Notes under the pieces: model-generated
The model's database searches: none
The model's input: the letters and a program-made list of their open reading frames with translations, nothing else
Told to the model about the DNA's origin: nothing
Assembly (NCBI GenBank): GCA_027452245.1
Contig: DAIDGW010000049.1
Coordinates: forward strand, 1-64,000
Reading direction: 5' to 3'
Length of the DNA: 64,000 nt
Source: Acidobacteriaceae bacterium
Lineage (GTDB): Bacteria; Acidobacteriota; Terriglobia; Terriglobales; Acidobacteriaceae
Shown: positions 1 through 9,147 of the stretch, one piece after another
Layout of the letters: every line of letters begins with the position of its first letter
Position numbering within the stretch: the stretch's first letter is position 1
Program-made: the position numbers and the translations under genes

Positions 1-117
1 ATGAATGAGGTCTACGGCAAGTACTTCAATTCCGCGCCGCCGGCCCGGTCCACCGTGGAAGTGGCGCGCCTGCCCAAAGATGTTCTGGTGGAAATCGATG
101 TGATCGCGCTCGAATAA
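1..117 (+). CDS. RidA-family (reactive intermediate deaminase) protein, C-terminal fragment cut by window edge
   Basis: Frame 1 reads [38 protein letters not shown], matching the RidA/YjgF C-terminal pattern (PARSTVxVxxLPxxxLVEIxxIA). Confidence 0.8.
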   Translation: MNEVYGKYFNSAPPARSTVEVARLPKDVLVEIDVIALE

Positions 118-239
118 CGTGGCTGCCATCACGTGCTTTATTAATAAGTGCTCCGCATCCCTAACCAGGAAAAATCCGGCGTTCCACCCCACATCAGCCC
201 AGCCGCCGCGTTATCATTGTCTTTTTCCAAGGAGCCTGC

Positions 240-701
240 ATGAAGAAGCAGTTAATGCCACTACTCGTCATGCTCGTTGCCGTTTCCCTTGCTTCGGGGC
301 AATCGGGAACGGCGAAGAAGACCCATCCCAACACCAACGCACCCACCAGGGTCACCGGCCCGGGCGTAAAGCTCGACGATGGCCTGCAGTATTGGGAGAT
401 TCGCGAAGGTCTCGGCGCCGTCGCCAAAGAGGGCAGCCATGTCCGCGTGCACTATACCGGATGGCTCACCAATGGCAAGAAGTTCGATAGCTCCGTCGAT
501 GCCGGAACCCCCTTTGATTTCACCATCGGCAACGGCGAAGTTATCAAAGGATGGGAAGAGGGCGTCGCTGGCATGAAGGTGGGCGGCAAACGCCAGCTCC
601 GTATTCCGTCGGCTTTGGCCTATGGCGCAAAAGGATATCCCCCGATCATCCCGCCCAACAGCACTTTGATTTTCGATATCCAGCTGCTCAAAGTGCAGTA
701 G
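240..701 (+). CDS. FKBP-type peptidyl-prolyl cis-trans isomerase, secreted
   Basis: Signal peptide; VRVHYTGWLTNGKKFDSS...FTIGNGEVIKGWEEGVAGMKVGGKRQLRIPSALAYG is the FKBP core. Confidence 0.95.
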   Translation: MKKQLMPLLVMLVAVSLASGQSGTAKKTHPNTNAPTRVTGPGVKLDDGLQYWEIREGLGAVAKEGSHVRVHYTGWLTNGKKFDSSVDAGTPFDFTIGNGEVIKGWEEGVAGMKVGGKRQLRIPSALAYGAKGYPPIIPPNSTLIFDIQLLKVQ

Positions 702-946
702 GATCAGCTCACGTTTCCAACCGGGGCAGCCCTCCGCCGCGTCCGCAGAACTCACGCTTTAGAAAATAGCTGGAGATCCGGGCGCCCCGCAGGCGAGGAA
801 TGATCAGCCCAGAGCGTCACGCCCTGGCAAAGCGTGGGAATCCAATCGAGCCCCGCACAAGACGGCACGAGTTCCGTTACACACGCTTCCCCGAGCTTTC
901 GCGTAGGGGTGGAGATGTTTTCAGACTGTTTTGATGGTGCGGGAAA

Positions 947-1135
947 CTACGCCTTGACGACCTTGCCGCTGCGCAGGCAAGACGTGCAAACGCGCATGCG
1001 CTTGGTGGTTGAGCCCACGCGGGCATGCACCTGGCGCAGGTTGATGTTCCAGCGCCGCTTGGTGACATTATGCGCGTGACTGATGCGGTTTCCCGCTTGC
1101 GGCTTCTTGCCGCAGACTTCGCATTGCTGTGCCAT
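947..1135 (-). CDS. rpmB: 50S ribosomal protein L28
   Basis: 62 aa MAQQCEVCGKKPQAGNRISHAHNVTKRRWNINLRQV...; typical L28 with two CxxC pairs. Confidence 0.95.
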   Translation of the reverse strand: MAQQCEVCGKKPQAGNRISHAHNVTKRRWNINLRQVHARVGSTTKRMRVCTSCLRSGKVVKA

Positions 1136-1335
1136 GACTACTCCCGGAAAAGTTCAGATCTTGTAGGGCAAACCTTGATTTTATAGGAATTTCCGCTTTT
1201 TCAGCAACCACTTGCGCGCTTGGGCAGTTCGCTTGTCATGCCGGACAAGCCGATTTGCGCAGTGGAGAGCTGGATATCCGCGAAGCTTCGCGTGCTTCTC
1301 GCGACCCAATACCGTGGCTTTCGGTCGCTTCCTCT

Positions 1336-2100
1336 TTACCCGCCCGTCGTCTCATCCGCAGGCGAGAACGACAGTACCGCCCGCCCCGACGTCGGATGCC
1401 CCATCGACAGCGCTGGACGGAATGTCGTGAAGATCAGCATCTGCTTCACTTCCGGCAGCAACTTCTTCGCGCCCTTCGGCTCGGAAAGAATCCTGTAATC
1501 GTCTACCCGGCCATTCACGCCGATCGTCGCCTCGATCACCAGCGAGTCCGCGTCGATTGTGCTGCTCGACATATTGAACGCGCTCTGCTCCAGCTCCGGA
1601 GCCGTATTCACCATGACCAGCGGAACATCGTCGATGTTCGCCCGCAAGGGCACGGGCACTGCGAAATACGCCATCACCACACCAAAGATCAGTACGGCGC
1701 TTAAAAATCCGGCCGTCACCGGAACCATGAAGGCCTGCATTTCATTCTCTACCCGCACCAGCCATCCCTCGAACCATGGCTCGCGGGTCCGCGCCGCTTC
1801 ATGCGAGATCGCCAGGCGCAGCTTCAATCCCAAATCTGCCGGAAGCTTCGGCTTTCCCACGCTGGCCAGCATCTGTTGCGTGCCGCGCAACAGGCGATAC
1901 TCCTCGGTGCACTCCGCGCATGCGGCCAGATGCTTCTGCACGGCGCGCATCTGCCAACCGGTCACCGCGCCGTCCAGGTATACAGAGAATAGATTTCTGG
2001 CTTCCGGGCACTGCAACTCCCGCTGCTCGCCCGATCCCCACGTCCCCGCCGGTCTCGAATCTCCGCGCGAGGTTTTGAGTCTCATTTGCTTGAGCCTCAT
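1336..2100 (-). CDS. Putative anti-sigma factor: zinc-finger-like N-terminus, one TM segment, TonB-C-like periplasmic domain
   Basis: HLAACAECTEEYRLL zinc-finger motif; central TM; 4-bp overlap with upstream sigma factor gene. Confidence 0.8.
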   Translation of the reverse strand: MRLKQMRLKTSRGDSRPAGTWGSGEQRELQCPEARNLFSVYLDGAVTGWQMRAVQKHLAACAECTEEYRLLRGTQQMLASVGKPKLPADLGLKLRLAISHEAARTREPWFEGWLVRVENEMQAFMVPVTAGFLSAVLIFGVVMAYFAVPVPLRANIDDVPLVMVNTAPELEQSAFNMSSSTIDADSLVIEATIGVNGRVDDYRILSEPKGAKKLLPEVKQMLIFTTFRPALSMGHPTSGRAVLSFSPADETTGG

Positions 2101-2819
2101 GGTGTCACCTCGACCCTTCTACCCCCCGTGAACCGTAGCTTTTCCCCAGGATTTTCTGTTTCTACCGGCTGGGAAAGTCCCAAGTCTCTGCCAGCCTCGC
2201 GTACATACTTTGCCAATTGCTGCTTCAGTGCTTCCCGGCCACGCGTGAGCCGCGACTTGACCGTGCCCAGCGACACTTCCAGCACCTCGGCGATCTCTTC
2301 GTACGACATTTCTTCCAGGTCCCGCAGCACCAGCGTCGTGCGATACGGCTCCGCAACCTTTCTCAGCGCTTCTTCCACCTGCTGCCGCACCTCGCGATGC
2401 GCCACGTTGTCGAACGGAGAATCCCCGTGATCGGTCAGCGCCTCTTCCGTCTTGGCGCTCCGTTCTTCTTCCGGCGGATCGATCGATGTTTCCTGCGCCT
2501 TGTGCCGGAACCACCAGCGCCGCCGGTTCGCCGCTTCATGCAGCGCGATCCGGTAAATCCATGTCTTCAGGCTCGACTCCCCGTGAAAGTGGTTCATCCC
2601 GCGAAAGACCTTCAGGAAGACTTCCTGCGTGGTATCGGCCGCGTCTGACGGATCGCTCACGATCCGGTACACCAGACCGTAAACCGGCTGTTGAAATTCC
2701 CCAATTAACCAGGCGTATGCTTCTTCTGAGCCGGCCTTCAGTTCGGCCACGATGGCCGCTTCCTGCGACCGGATTCCTATTGCACTGACTAGATCACCCA
2801 AGGTGGTTGCCCCCGCCAT
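2097..2819 (-). CDS. ECF-type RNA polymerase sigma factor
   Basis: Sigma-70 region 2 (VYRIVSDPSDAADTTQEVFLKVFRGMNHFHGESSLKTWIYRIALHEAANRRR) and region 4 (LEEMSYEEIAEVLEVSLGTVKSRLTRGREALK). Confidence 0.92.
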   Translation of the reverse strand: MAGATTLGDLVSAIGIRSQEAAIVAELKAGSEEAYAWLIGEFQQPVYGLVYRIVSDPSDAADTTQEVFLKVFRGMNHFHGESSLKTWIYRIALHEAANRRRWWFRHKAQETSIDPPEEERSAKTEEALTDHGDSPFDNVAHREVRQQVEEALRKVAEPYRTTLVLRDLEEMSYEEIAEVLEVSLGTVKSRLTRGREALKQQLAKYVREAGRDLGLSQPVETENPGEKLRFTGGRRVEVTP

Positions 2820-3234
2820 ATTCCGGCGATCCTCTCATTCTATAGGAATTCCCACCTGATCGTGCCCGTCAAAAATCAGCCGCCAATGCCCGGCCCCACC
2901 CGAATCCCAGCAGAACCGTGACTCACTTGACATAGACTCCGCCGCCCTGTCCAGAGTTCCCACCGTTGCGCCCATTTGATTACCAGAGTAACCGGGCTTG
3001 GCTCTAACACCAGGAAGAGCCCGTGTAATCAAGCATTTCGGGAAGTTGCCGTGGCGACGGCGATCTCAGGTTGGCGCACCCCTAGCCTCTCAGACCGAAA
3101 CACCGAAATAAGGTCGAGTTCCCGCCGCCTCGGCGTCCTTTCGAGCCCGGCCACCTTCTCCTGGTGGAGCGAGACCTCCCGCCAACCGGACCTCTTTGGG
3201 ATTACAACAGTGCCGCCGCTCCTCCGCCCTTCCC

Positions 3235-3262
3235 GGTAGTGGGCGAAAAGTCGCCCACTACC
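3235..3262. repeat. Perfect 12-bp inverted repeat GGTAGTGGGCGA-AAAG-TCGCCCACTACC upstream of S9 peptidase gene
   Basis: Read directly; arms exactly complementary, 4-nt loop. Confidence 0.9.
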
Positions 3263-3331
3263 TCCTTCCCGTTTCTCTTTCTTTTACCGCTCTAACTCGT
3301 TACACTCGTCCGTTTGCCATTAGGAGCCCTC

Positions 3332-5494
3332 ATGCGCCGCATTCTTATTGCCGTAATTACTCTGCTCTCGTTTGCTGCCGTTGCCTTCGCCCAGGCCAGG
3401 CACCCCTTCACCTTCGATGACATGATGAAGCTGAAGCGCGTGGACGATCCCCAGGTCTCGCCCGACGGCAAGTGGGTCATCTACAGCGTGGTCGACGTCG
3501 ACCTCGCCGCCAACACCCGCATCCCGCACATCTGGATTGTCCCCATCTCTGGCGGACAGGAGCGCGAACTTACCTCCGCTCAGGCCGGCGAGCGTCCCCG
3601 CTGGGCCCCCGATGGCAAGCGCTTCGCTTTCACCTCCACTAAACAAAACGGCTCACAAATCTGGATTGCCGATTTTGACAATGCCGCGGGAACCGTGACT
3701 GGCGTTCATCAGCTCACCAACATCGCCACCGAAGCCAGCGGCGAAATCTGGTCGCCCGATGGCAAGAACATTCTGTTTGTCTCGGACGTCTATCCCGAAT
3801 GCGACGGCGCACCTGAAAAGGAAATTCCGTGTGACGCAAATAAAGTCAAGGAAGCTGAGCAATCTAAGGTTAAAGCTCAGATCTTTACCCATCTTCTCTA
3901 TCGCCATTGGAATGCCTTCAAGGAAGGCAAGCGCACGCACATCCTGGTCATAAGCGCTGCCGCGCCCGGAGGAACAGCACACGATCAACTTACGGGGATC
4001 CCTCGCGACCTCACTCCTGGCGACTACGATGCTCCCGTCTTCTCTCTTGGCGGGCAGGACGATTACGCCTTTTCACCCGACGGCAAAGAAATTTGCTACG
4101 CGTCGAATCACGACAAGAATCCCGCGGCTTCGACTAACAACGATTTATGGATCGTCCCGGTCACCGGAGGCGAAGCCAAGAACATCACCGCCGACAATCC
4201 TGCCAGCGACACCTCCCCGCTCTACTCGCCCGACGGACGCTACATCGCCTACCGCGCCCAGCAGCGGCCCGGATACGAGAGCGATCGTTTCCGCCTCATG
4301 CTCTACGACCGCCAGACCCGCCAGAAGAAGAACATGACCGAGGACTTCGATCATTGGGTCGGTACCTACGTCTGGGCGCCGGACTCGAAAGCCATCTACT
4401 TCAGCTCCGAAGAGAGCGGCGGAGCGCCCTTGTTCCGGCTCGGGGTGAATCATGAAAGCATCACGCGCATCGTGCAGGGAACATTCGATGAAATGAATTT
4501 TGCCCCCGACGGCAAAACCCTGCTGCTGACGCAAATGTCCGTGGCCTACCCGACCCGCATCGAGGCCGTCGAGACCGGCTCGGTCGAAGATCTCGTGGCT
4601 CAAATGGAAACCAGGCGCCCCAAAAACGCCATGGGCGGCATTGGAACCATGACTGATATCGTTCCAAAAGTTATCGCGGATCCCAATGCGCACCTGCTCT
4701 CGGAAATCGATATGCAGCCCCTCGAATCCTACTGGTTCACCGGCGCGCACAACGACAAGGTGGAAGGCTTCGTGATCAAGCCTCCCAGCTTCAGTTCCGG
4801 CAGAAAGTATCCCGTGAAGTTCCTTATCCACGGTGGGCCGCAAGGCGCCTGGGGAGACGATTGGAGCTATCGCTGGAATCCCGAACTGTTCGCCGCCAAC
4901 GGATACGTGATCGTGATGATCAACTTCCACGGCTCGACCGGGTACGGGCAGAAGTTCATCGATGCCATTAACGGCGATTGGGGCGGCGCTCCCTTCGACG
5001 ACCTGATGAAGGGGCTCGATTACGCCGAGCAGCATTACCCGTTCATCGACAAAAACCGCGAGTGCGCGCTCGGCGCCAGCTACGGCGGATACGCGATCAA
5101 CTGGATCGAAGGCCACACCGACCGCTTCAAGTGCTTGGTCTCGCACGACGGCATGTTCAATGCCGAGTCGGCGTGGGGAGCCACCGAAGAACTCTGGTTC
5201 AACAACTGGGAATTCAAAGGCACTCCGTACGACAACCGCGAACTCTACCGCAAGTGGTCGCCGCACGAGTACGCCAGGAATTTCAAAACGCCGATGCTGG
5301 TCATCCACGGGCAGCGCGACTACCGCCTCGACGTCTCGCAGGGATTCGACCTGTTCACCACCCTGCAGATGGAAGGCGTTCCCTCAGAGATGCTCTACTT
5401 CCCCGACGAAGGACATTTCGTGCTGAAGCCGCAGAACGCCCAACTCTGGTACAGAACCGTCAACGCCTGGGTCGACCGCTGGATCGGAAAGTAA
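3332..5494 (+). CDS. S9 family peptidase (prolyl oligopeptidase / acylaminoacyl peptidase-like), secreted
   Basis: WD40-like PD40 repeats (SPDGKWVIYS), C-terminal alpha/beta hydrolase with GASYGGYA nucleophile elbow and GHFVLKPQN; signal peptide after ATG 3332. Confidence 0.95.
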   Translation: MRRILIAVITLLSFAAVAFAQARHPFTFDDMMKLKRVDDPQVSPDGKWVIYSVVDVDLAANTRIPHIWIVPISGGQERELTSAQAGERPRWAPDGKRFAFTSTKQNGSQIWIADFDNAAGTVTGVHQLTNIATEASGEIWSPDGKNILFVSDVYPECDGAPEKEIPCDANKVKEAEQSKVKAQIFTHLLYRHWNAFKEGKRTHILVISAAAPGGTAHDQLTGIPRDLTPGDYDAPVFSLGGQDDYAFSPDGKEICYASNHDKNPAASTNNDLWIVPVTGGEAKNITADNPASDTSPLYSPDGRYIAYRAQQRPGYESDRFRLMLYDRQTRQKKNMTEDFDHWVGTYVWAPDSKAIYFSSEESGGAPLFRLGVNHESITRIVQGTFDEMNFAPDGKTLLLTQMSVAYPTRIEAVETGSVEDLVAQMETRRPKNAMGGIGTMTDIVPKVIADPNAHLLSEIDMQPLESYWFTGAHNDKVEGFVIKPPSFSSGRKYPVKFLIHGGPQGAWGDDWSYRWNPELFAANGYVIVMINFHGSTGYGQKFIDAINGDWGGAPFDDLMKGLDYAEQHYPFIDKNRECALGASYGGYAINWIEGHTDRFKCLVSHDGMFNAESAWGATEELWFNNWEFKGTPYDNRELYRKWSPHEYARNFKTPMLVIHGQRDYRLDVSQGFDLFTTLQMEGVPSEMLYFPDEGHFVLKPQNAQLWYRTVNAWVDRWIGK

Positions 5495-5532
5495 GGCCGG
5501 AGAAAAGACCAGAAAATAAATTCCCGCATCGG

Positions 5533-5568
5533 ATCCCCGTACAAGCGAGGCATGTACGGGGATTTTCT
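5533..5568 (+). terminator. Putative intrinsic terminator of S9 peptidase
   Basis: ATCCCCGTACA-agcgaggca-TGTACGGGGAT perfect 11-bp stem followed by TTTCTT, about 40 bp after the stop codon. Confidence 0.75.
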
Positions 5569-5672
5569 TCGGCGACAACAGCGGCTTCTACCATCGGCTC
5601 AGCGACGAGCCCTTGTCATCCCACTGTCACTCTGTCATCCCGGTGCTTCTTTCCGTCTGTCATCCCGACCAA

Positions 5673-5703
5673 GTGATGGGATTGGCGCAGTCAATCCCAT
5701 CAC
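5673..5703. repeat. 12-bp inverted repeat GTGATGGGATTG-gcgcagt-CAATCCCATCAC
   Basis: Perfect complementarity read directly; no CDS here. Confidence 0.85.
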
Positions 5704-5754
5704 GCGTGGAGGGACCTGCTGTTCTTTCCTTCGCACGGCGACCTGGTCTCGCCT

Positions 5755-5814
5755 CTAAGTCGTTGATAATATCTGCAAGTTATTGAACTTCGCGGTAAGT
5801 CGTTGAAAGTTCGT
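5755..5814. repeat. Three iteron-like direct repeats with 20-bp period (core AAGTYRTTGA)
   Basis: AAGTCGTTGA at 5757, AAGTTATTGA at 5777, AAGTCGTTGA at 5797. Confidence 0.8.
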
Positions 5815-6015
5815 AAAAACGCCAATAGAAGCCGCCTGCGGCGTTCGGAGGCGAAAAATGACCCCAAGCCTGCACCGACCCCTCCGAGGCGCTCCTGCGG
5901 CCTTGCGGGCTCCGCAAATGCTGTTTTAGGCGAGGTTCAAGACAGGTCGACGGTACTCCTTCGAAGACAACCGATCGGGACCGGGTTTATGTAGTAACTG
6001 AAAAGTATGTACATT

Positions 6016-6031
6016 GTGATCGTAATCACAG
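6016..6031. promoter_or_regulatory. CRP/FNR-family-like operator TGTGATCGTAATCACA
   Basis: Matches TGTGA-N6-TCACA exactly; near-perfect dyad. Confidence 0.45.
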
Positions 6032-6066
6032 CCTGCCGATCCAGAGTAAGTTTTCTCCGAGGAGAT

Positions 6067-9000
6067 CTACCTATGAAGGGGCACGCTGGGCCGTACCGCG
6101 GTCGGTGCATGCGATCCAAAAACCGGTTGCGATCCCGATCCGCCCGCCACCGGAACGGTCTCAAGCACGTAACTCAGGCTGGCGGAGGTTCCCGCTGAAG
6201 CCGTCACATCCACCTGCAACTCGCCTCCAAACGATCCCGTAGAAGGCAAAACACTTGCCAGCCCGTTGATGTCGCTCAGCACGGTGTTTTGCGAAGAACT
6301 CAGAATCACGGGCATCCCGCCCTGCCCGCCCGCCGGCCCGTCTTCACCGGGGCGCACCACCAAGGTCTGAAACAATACGCCGGCGCCCAGCACCGGATTG
6401 GGCGACGGTGCCGAATCGGCCACGCGCACGCTGATCGCAGAAAATGCCTGTCCCGTGCTGAGGATCTGGTTCGACCCGTCGACCGGTTGCAGTTGCAGTT
6501 GCGCGAGCGGCATCACCGCGACCGCGATGGTCTGGCAAGGATTATTTGCCGGGGCCACGCACGCGCTGATCTGTACCGGGAAATTGACGTTCGTGAGCGA
6601 CAACGTGACCATTGCATATCCGCTGCCGCTCGTCGGTGCGCTGCCCGAACTTAACGAAGCCGCGCCCGCTCCGCTCATGATCTGGTAATTCACCGTCGTG
6701 CCGCTTTGCGGCGTGCCGTTGTTTACTACCCGCACCGTAAGGGGCGTCGACACCGTCGCCCCCTGGGCCACGAATATGTATGGCGTGGCGGCCGCGATCG
6801 CCAGGCCGTTCGCCGTCCCCAAAACCTGTGCGGTTACTGACTTCGGAGATTTATATGATGCCGGCGCGAGCGCAGCCGTGATATTTGCCACTCCTGCCAC
6901 CGTGGGTGTTGCGTAGGTGGAAGCAATGCCTGCTTCATCGCTCGAAGCCGAGCACGCGGTCGCGCCTCCGCAAGCAGACAGGCCAGTGTTGCTGGTGCTG
7001 CTCCAGGCCACTGTCGCGCCGCTGACGGGCGTGATGCCATCGGCCGCCAGCACTTTCACCTTAATCGCGCCCGGACACGCCGTTCCCACCGGAGCTGATG
7101 TCACCGACAGGGGCAGCAGCGTAATCGAGTCACTGGATTGCGCGCCGATCTCCACCGCTCCAGTCATGATTGAAGAAGCTCCTGTCGCGGGATCGCTGAT
7201 CGTGACCGTCTCTGTGCCGTCCGCGGCGGCGGGAATGTTCAGAATCATCTGGCCGGCATTGACACTCAGCGGAGTGACGGCATTGCTTCCGATCTTGACG
7301 GTTTGTCCCGCGGTGAGCCCAATGCCCTTGACCGTGATGGGGCCGCCGCTCGCGCTCAAGCGCGCGGGAGACACCGAATCGCCGTAGAGAATGTGCGCGT
7401 GGTAGTGATAATCGGGGCGCCCATCGCCGCGGAGATCCGAGATGCCAACGCGAAACTTTGTCGACGAAAGAATTTGCGCGTTCAACAAAGTCGTGCCCGC
7501 CTGCTGCGAGTTGAAGGGAGACGTCGTCAGCGCAGGCGGACGCATGCCTTGCGGATCGCTGGCGCTCCAGATCCCGATCACCGGCTGCGCTTTCAATTCA
7601 CTGGCGTTTCCCAGTTCATCGAGCGCGGTGACCGCGACCGACAGCGTGCGATTGGCTTGCGCGGTCAGTGAAAAATACGGTGTGTCGCCATATGTGTCGA
7701 GCGAACCGATCCAGTCTCCGGCGGCAGGAATGGGAGCAGGATTCGTCCATGTTGCTGACGCAGCCCAACTTGGCACCGGTTGCGCCGTGGCTGTCATCAG
7801 AATGTCTTGCGCCACATCGATTCCCGGAGAAGCATTTACCACGATCGGTTGCACCGTTCCCGAAGGCGCGACCTGATACGGTGCGTAGGGTCCAACTCCT
7901 TCCGACCAGAGCGCGTCGATGCCTTCGAGGGTCAGCTGATATTGCCCGCTGGTCGCGCCATTGGGAAAAGGCAACCCGGCGAGATCGAAGAAGCCTTGCT
8001 GCGAAGCCTGCGACGATCCCCAATTGCTGTAAGGATTTCCCATTGCGTCCAGAAATCCCGTGATGGGATTGCCCGCGTTTCCGGTGAATAGAAATCCCGA
8101 GACGGTGGAAAGCGAGTAGCGATGCGAAGGCTGGCCACTCACCGGATCGATCCAGCGCGCCACGACGTTCGCTCCCTGCATGGGTTGCGTTTGCTCCCCC
8201 GCGGCGCTGGTGAACCACACCGAGCCATAAATGCGCGCAGTGCTCGCGGCGAAGAGCTGTTTTCCGGGATAACTGGATTGATTCTGTGAAGTTACCGGAT
8301 AAAGCCGCGACACGGCAGCGACATCGTCGGCCGCCATGGCATAAGGATTGGCATAGCAGACCGTGACCGGAACGCATCCGCTCAAATCCATGAAGTGCAT
8401 GACCGGAAATCCCGCGAAGTCATCTGGCGTGGGATGGGGGTTTCCCGTGATCACGTTGAGATTCAGTTGCGACCAGCCGATACCCATAACTTGGCCTAGC
8501 ACGCGCACCAGGCGATATTCCAGATCCGTGAGTTGCGAACTCTGCAGCACGCACTGTCCGTTGATGACCACCAGCGCATGCTGGATAGCAGCGAACTGCC
8601 CGAAATTATCGGCGCCGCCGAAGACGGAATTGTAGAAGCACTCGTACGGATCGGACGAGCCGGCTCCCGCGCCCAGGAAAGCGTCGGTCACCGACCCGTC
8701 ATAGTCGTACACAATACCGACGGGAGTCGCGGTCGCGGTCGGCTGAATATCCAGAGGCATCGAGATCGTGCCATCGGAATTGCGCGTGACATTCGATCCA
8801 TTCACGTCTTCGGCGAGTTGGCCGCCGCTGCTGGCGGACAGTGCCGCCGTGGAAATCGAAGTCCACTGGCTGAACGCATCGGCAACAAGAGAATTCGCCG
8901 AGGCGTTGGGCAGAATCGGGCTAAGGTCTCCCTGATCAGTGAAATACGTGAGCGTGCCTTGCGGCCAGAGAACGGGCTGTCCGGTGACCGAGGGATCAAA

Positions 9001-9147
9001 GAAAGTTGTTCCGGCAACGTACCTGGGATTTCCCGCACGCGCAAAGAGCGTGCACAAAAAGACAAGCCCGGCCGCCGCGAGGGCGCGAAAGAAGAATGAT
9101 TGCGCGATGGGGACGATGCGATGCGTTTTCGCTGTGCTCATGCTCAC
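6067..9147 (-). CDS. Large secreted protein: matrixin-like domain (degenerate), IPT/TIG-like and Big-1-like Ig repeats
   Basis: Signal peptide; TLTYFTDQGDLSPILPN... and RVLGQVMGIGWSQ resembling the M10 region; IGLTAGQTVKIGSNAVTPLSV; GTACPGAIKVKVLAADGITPVSGATVAWSSTS. Confidence 0.75.
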   Translation of the reverse strand: MSMSTAKTHRIVPIAQSFFFRALAAAGLVFLCTLFARAGNPRYVAGTTFFDPSVTGQPVLWPQGTLTYFTDQGDLSPILPNASANSLVADAFSQWTSISTAALSASSGGQLAEDVNGSNVTRNSDGTISMPLDIQPTATATPVGIVYDYDGSVTDAFLGAGAGSSDPYECFYNSVFGGADNFGQFAAIQHALVVINGQCVLQSSQLTDLEYRLVRVLGQVMGIGWSQLNLNVITGNPHPTPDDFAGFPVMHFMDLSGCVPVTVCYANPYAMAADDVAAVSRLYPVTSQNQSSYPGKQLFAASTARIYGSVWFTSAAGEQTQPMQGANVVARWIDPVSGQPSHRYSLSTVSGFLFTGNAGNPITGFLDAMGNPYSNWGSSQASQQGFFDLAGLPFPNGATSGQYQLTLEGIDALWSEGVGPYAPYQVAPSGTVQPIVVNASPGIDVAQDILMTATAQPVPSWAASATWTNPAPIPAAGDWIGSLDTYGDTPYFSLTAQANRTLSVAVTALDELGNASELKAQPVIGIWSASDPQGMRPPALTTSPFNSQQAGTTLLNAQILSSTKFRVGISDLRGDGRPDYHYHAHILYGDSVSPARLSASGGPITVKGIGLTAGQTVKIGSNAVTPLSVNAGQMILNIPAAADGTETVTISDPATGASSIMTGAVEIGAQSSDSITLLPLSVTSAPVGTACPGAIKVKVLAADGITPVSGATVAWSSTSNTGLSACGGATACSASSDEAGIASTYATPTVAGVANITAALAPASYKSPKSVTAQVLGTANGLAIAAATPYIFVAQGATVSTPLTVRVVNNGTPQSGTTVNYQIMSGAGAASLSSGSAPTSGSGYAMVTLSLTNVNFPVQISACVAPANNPCQTIAVAVMPLAQLQLQPVDGSNQILSTGQAFSAISVRVADSAPSPNPVLGAGVLFQTLVVRPGEDGPAGGQGGMPVILSSSQNTVLSDINGLASVLPSTGSFGGELQVDVTASAGTSASLSYVLETVPVAGGSGSQPVFGSHAPTAVRPSVPLHR

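Noticed and set aside
4145-5308. 387-aa minus-strand ORF inside the S9 peptidase gene
   Set aside because: Antisense shadow; the plus strand clearly encodes the peptidase catalytic domain
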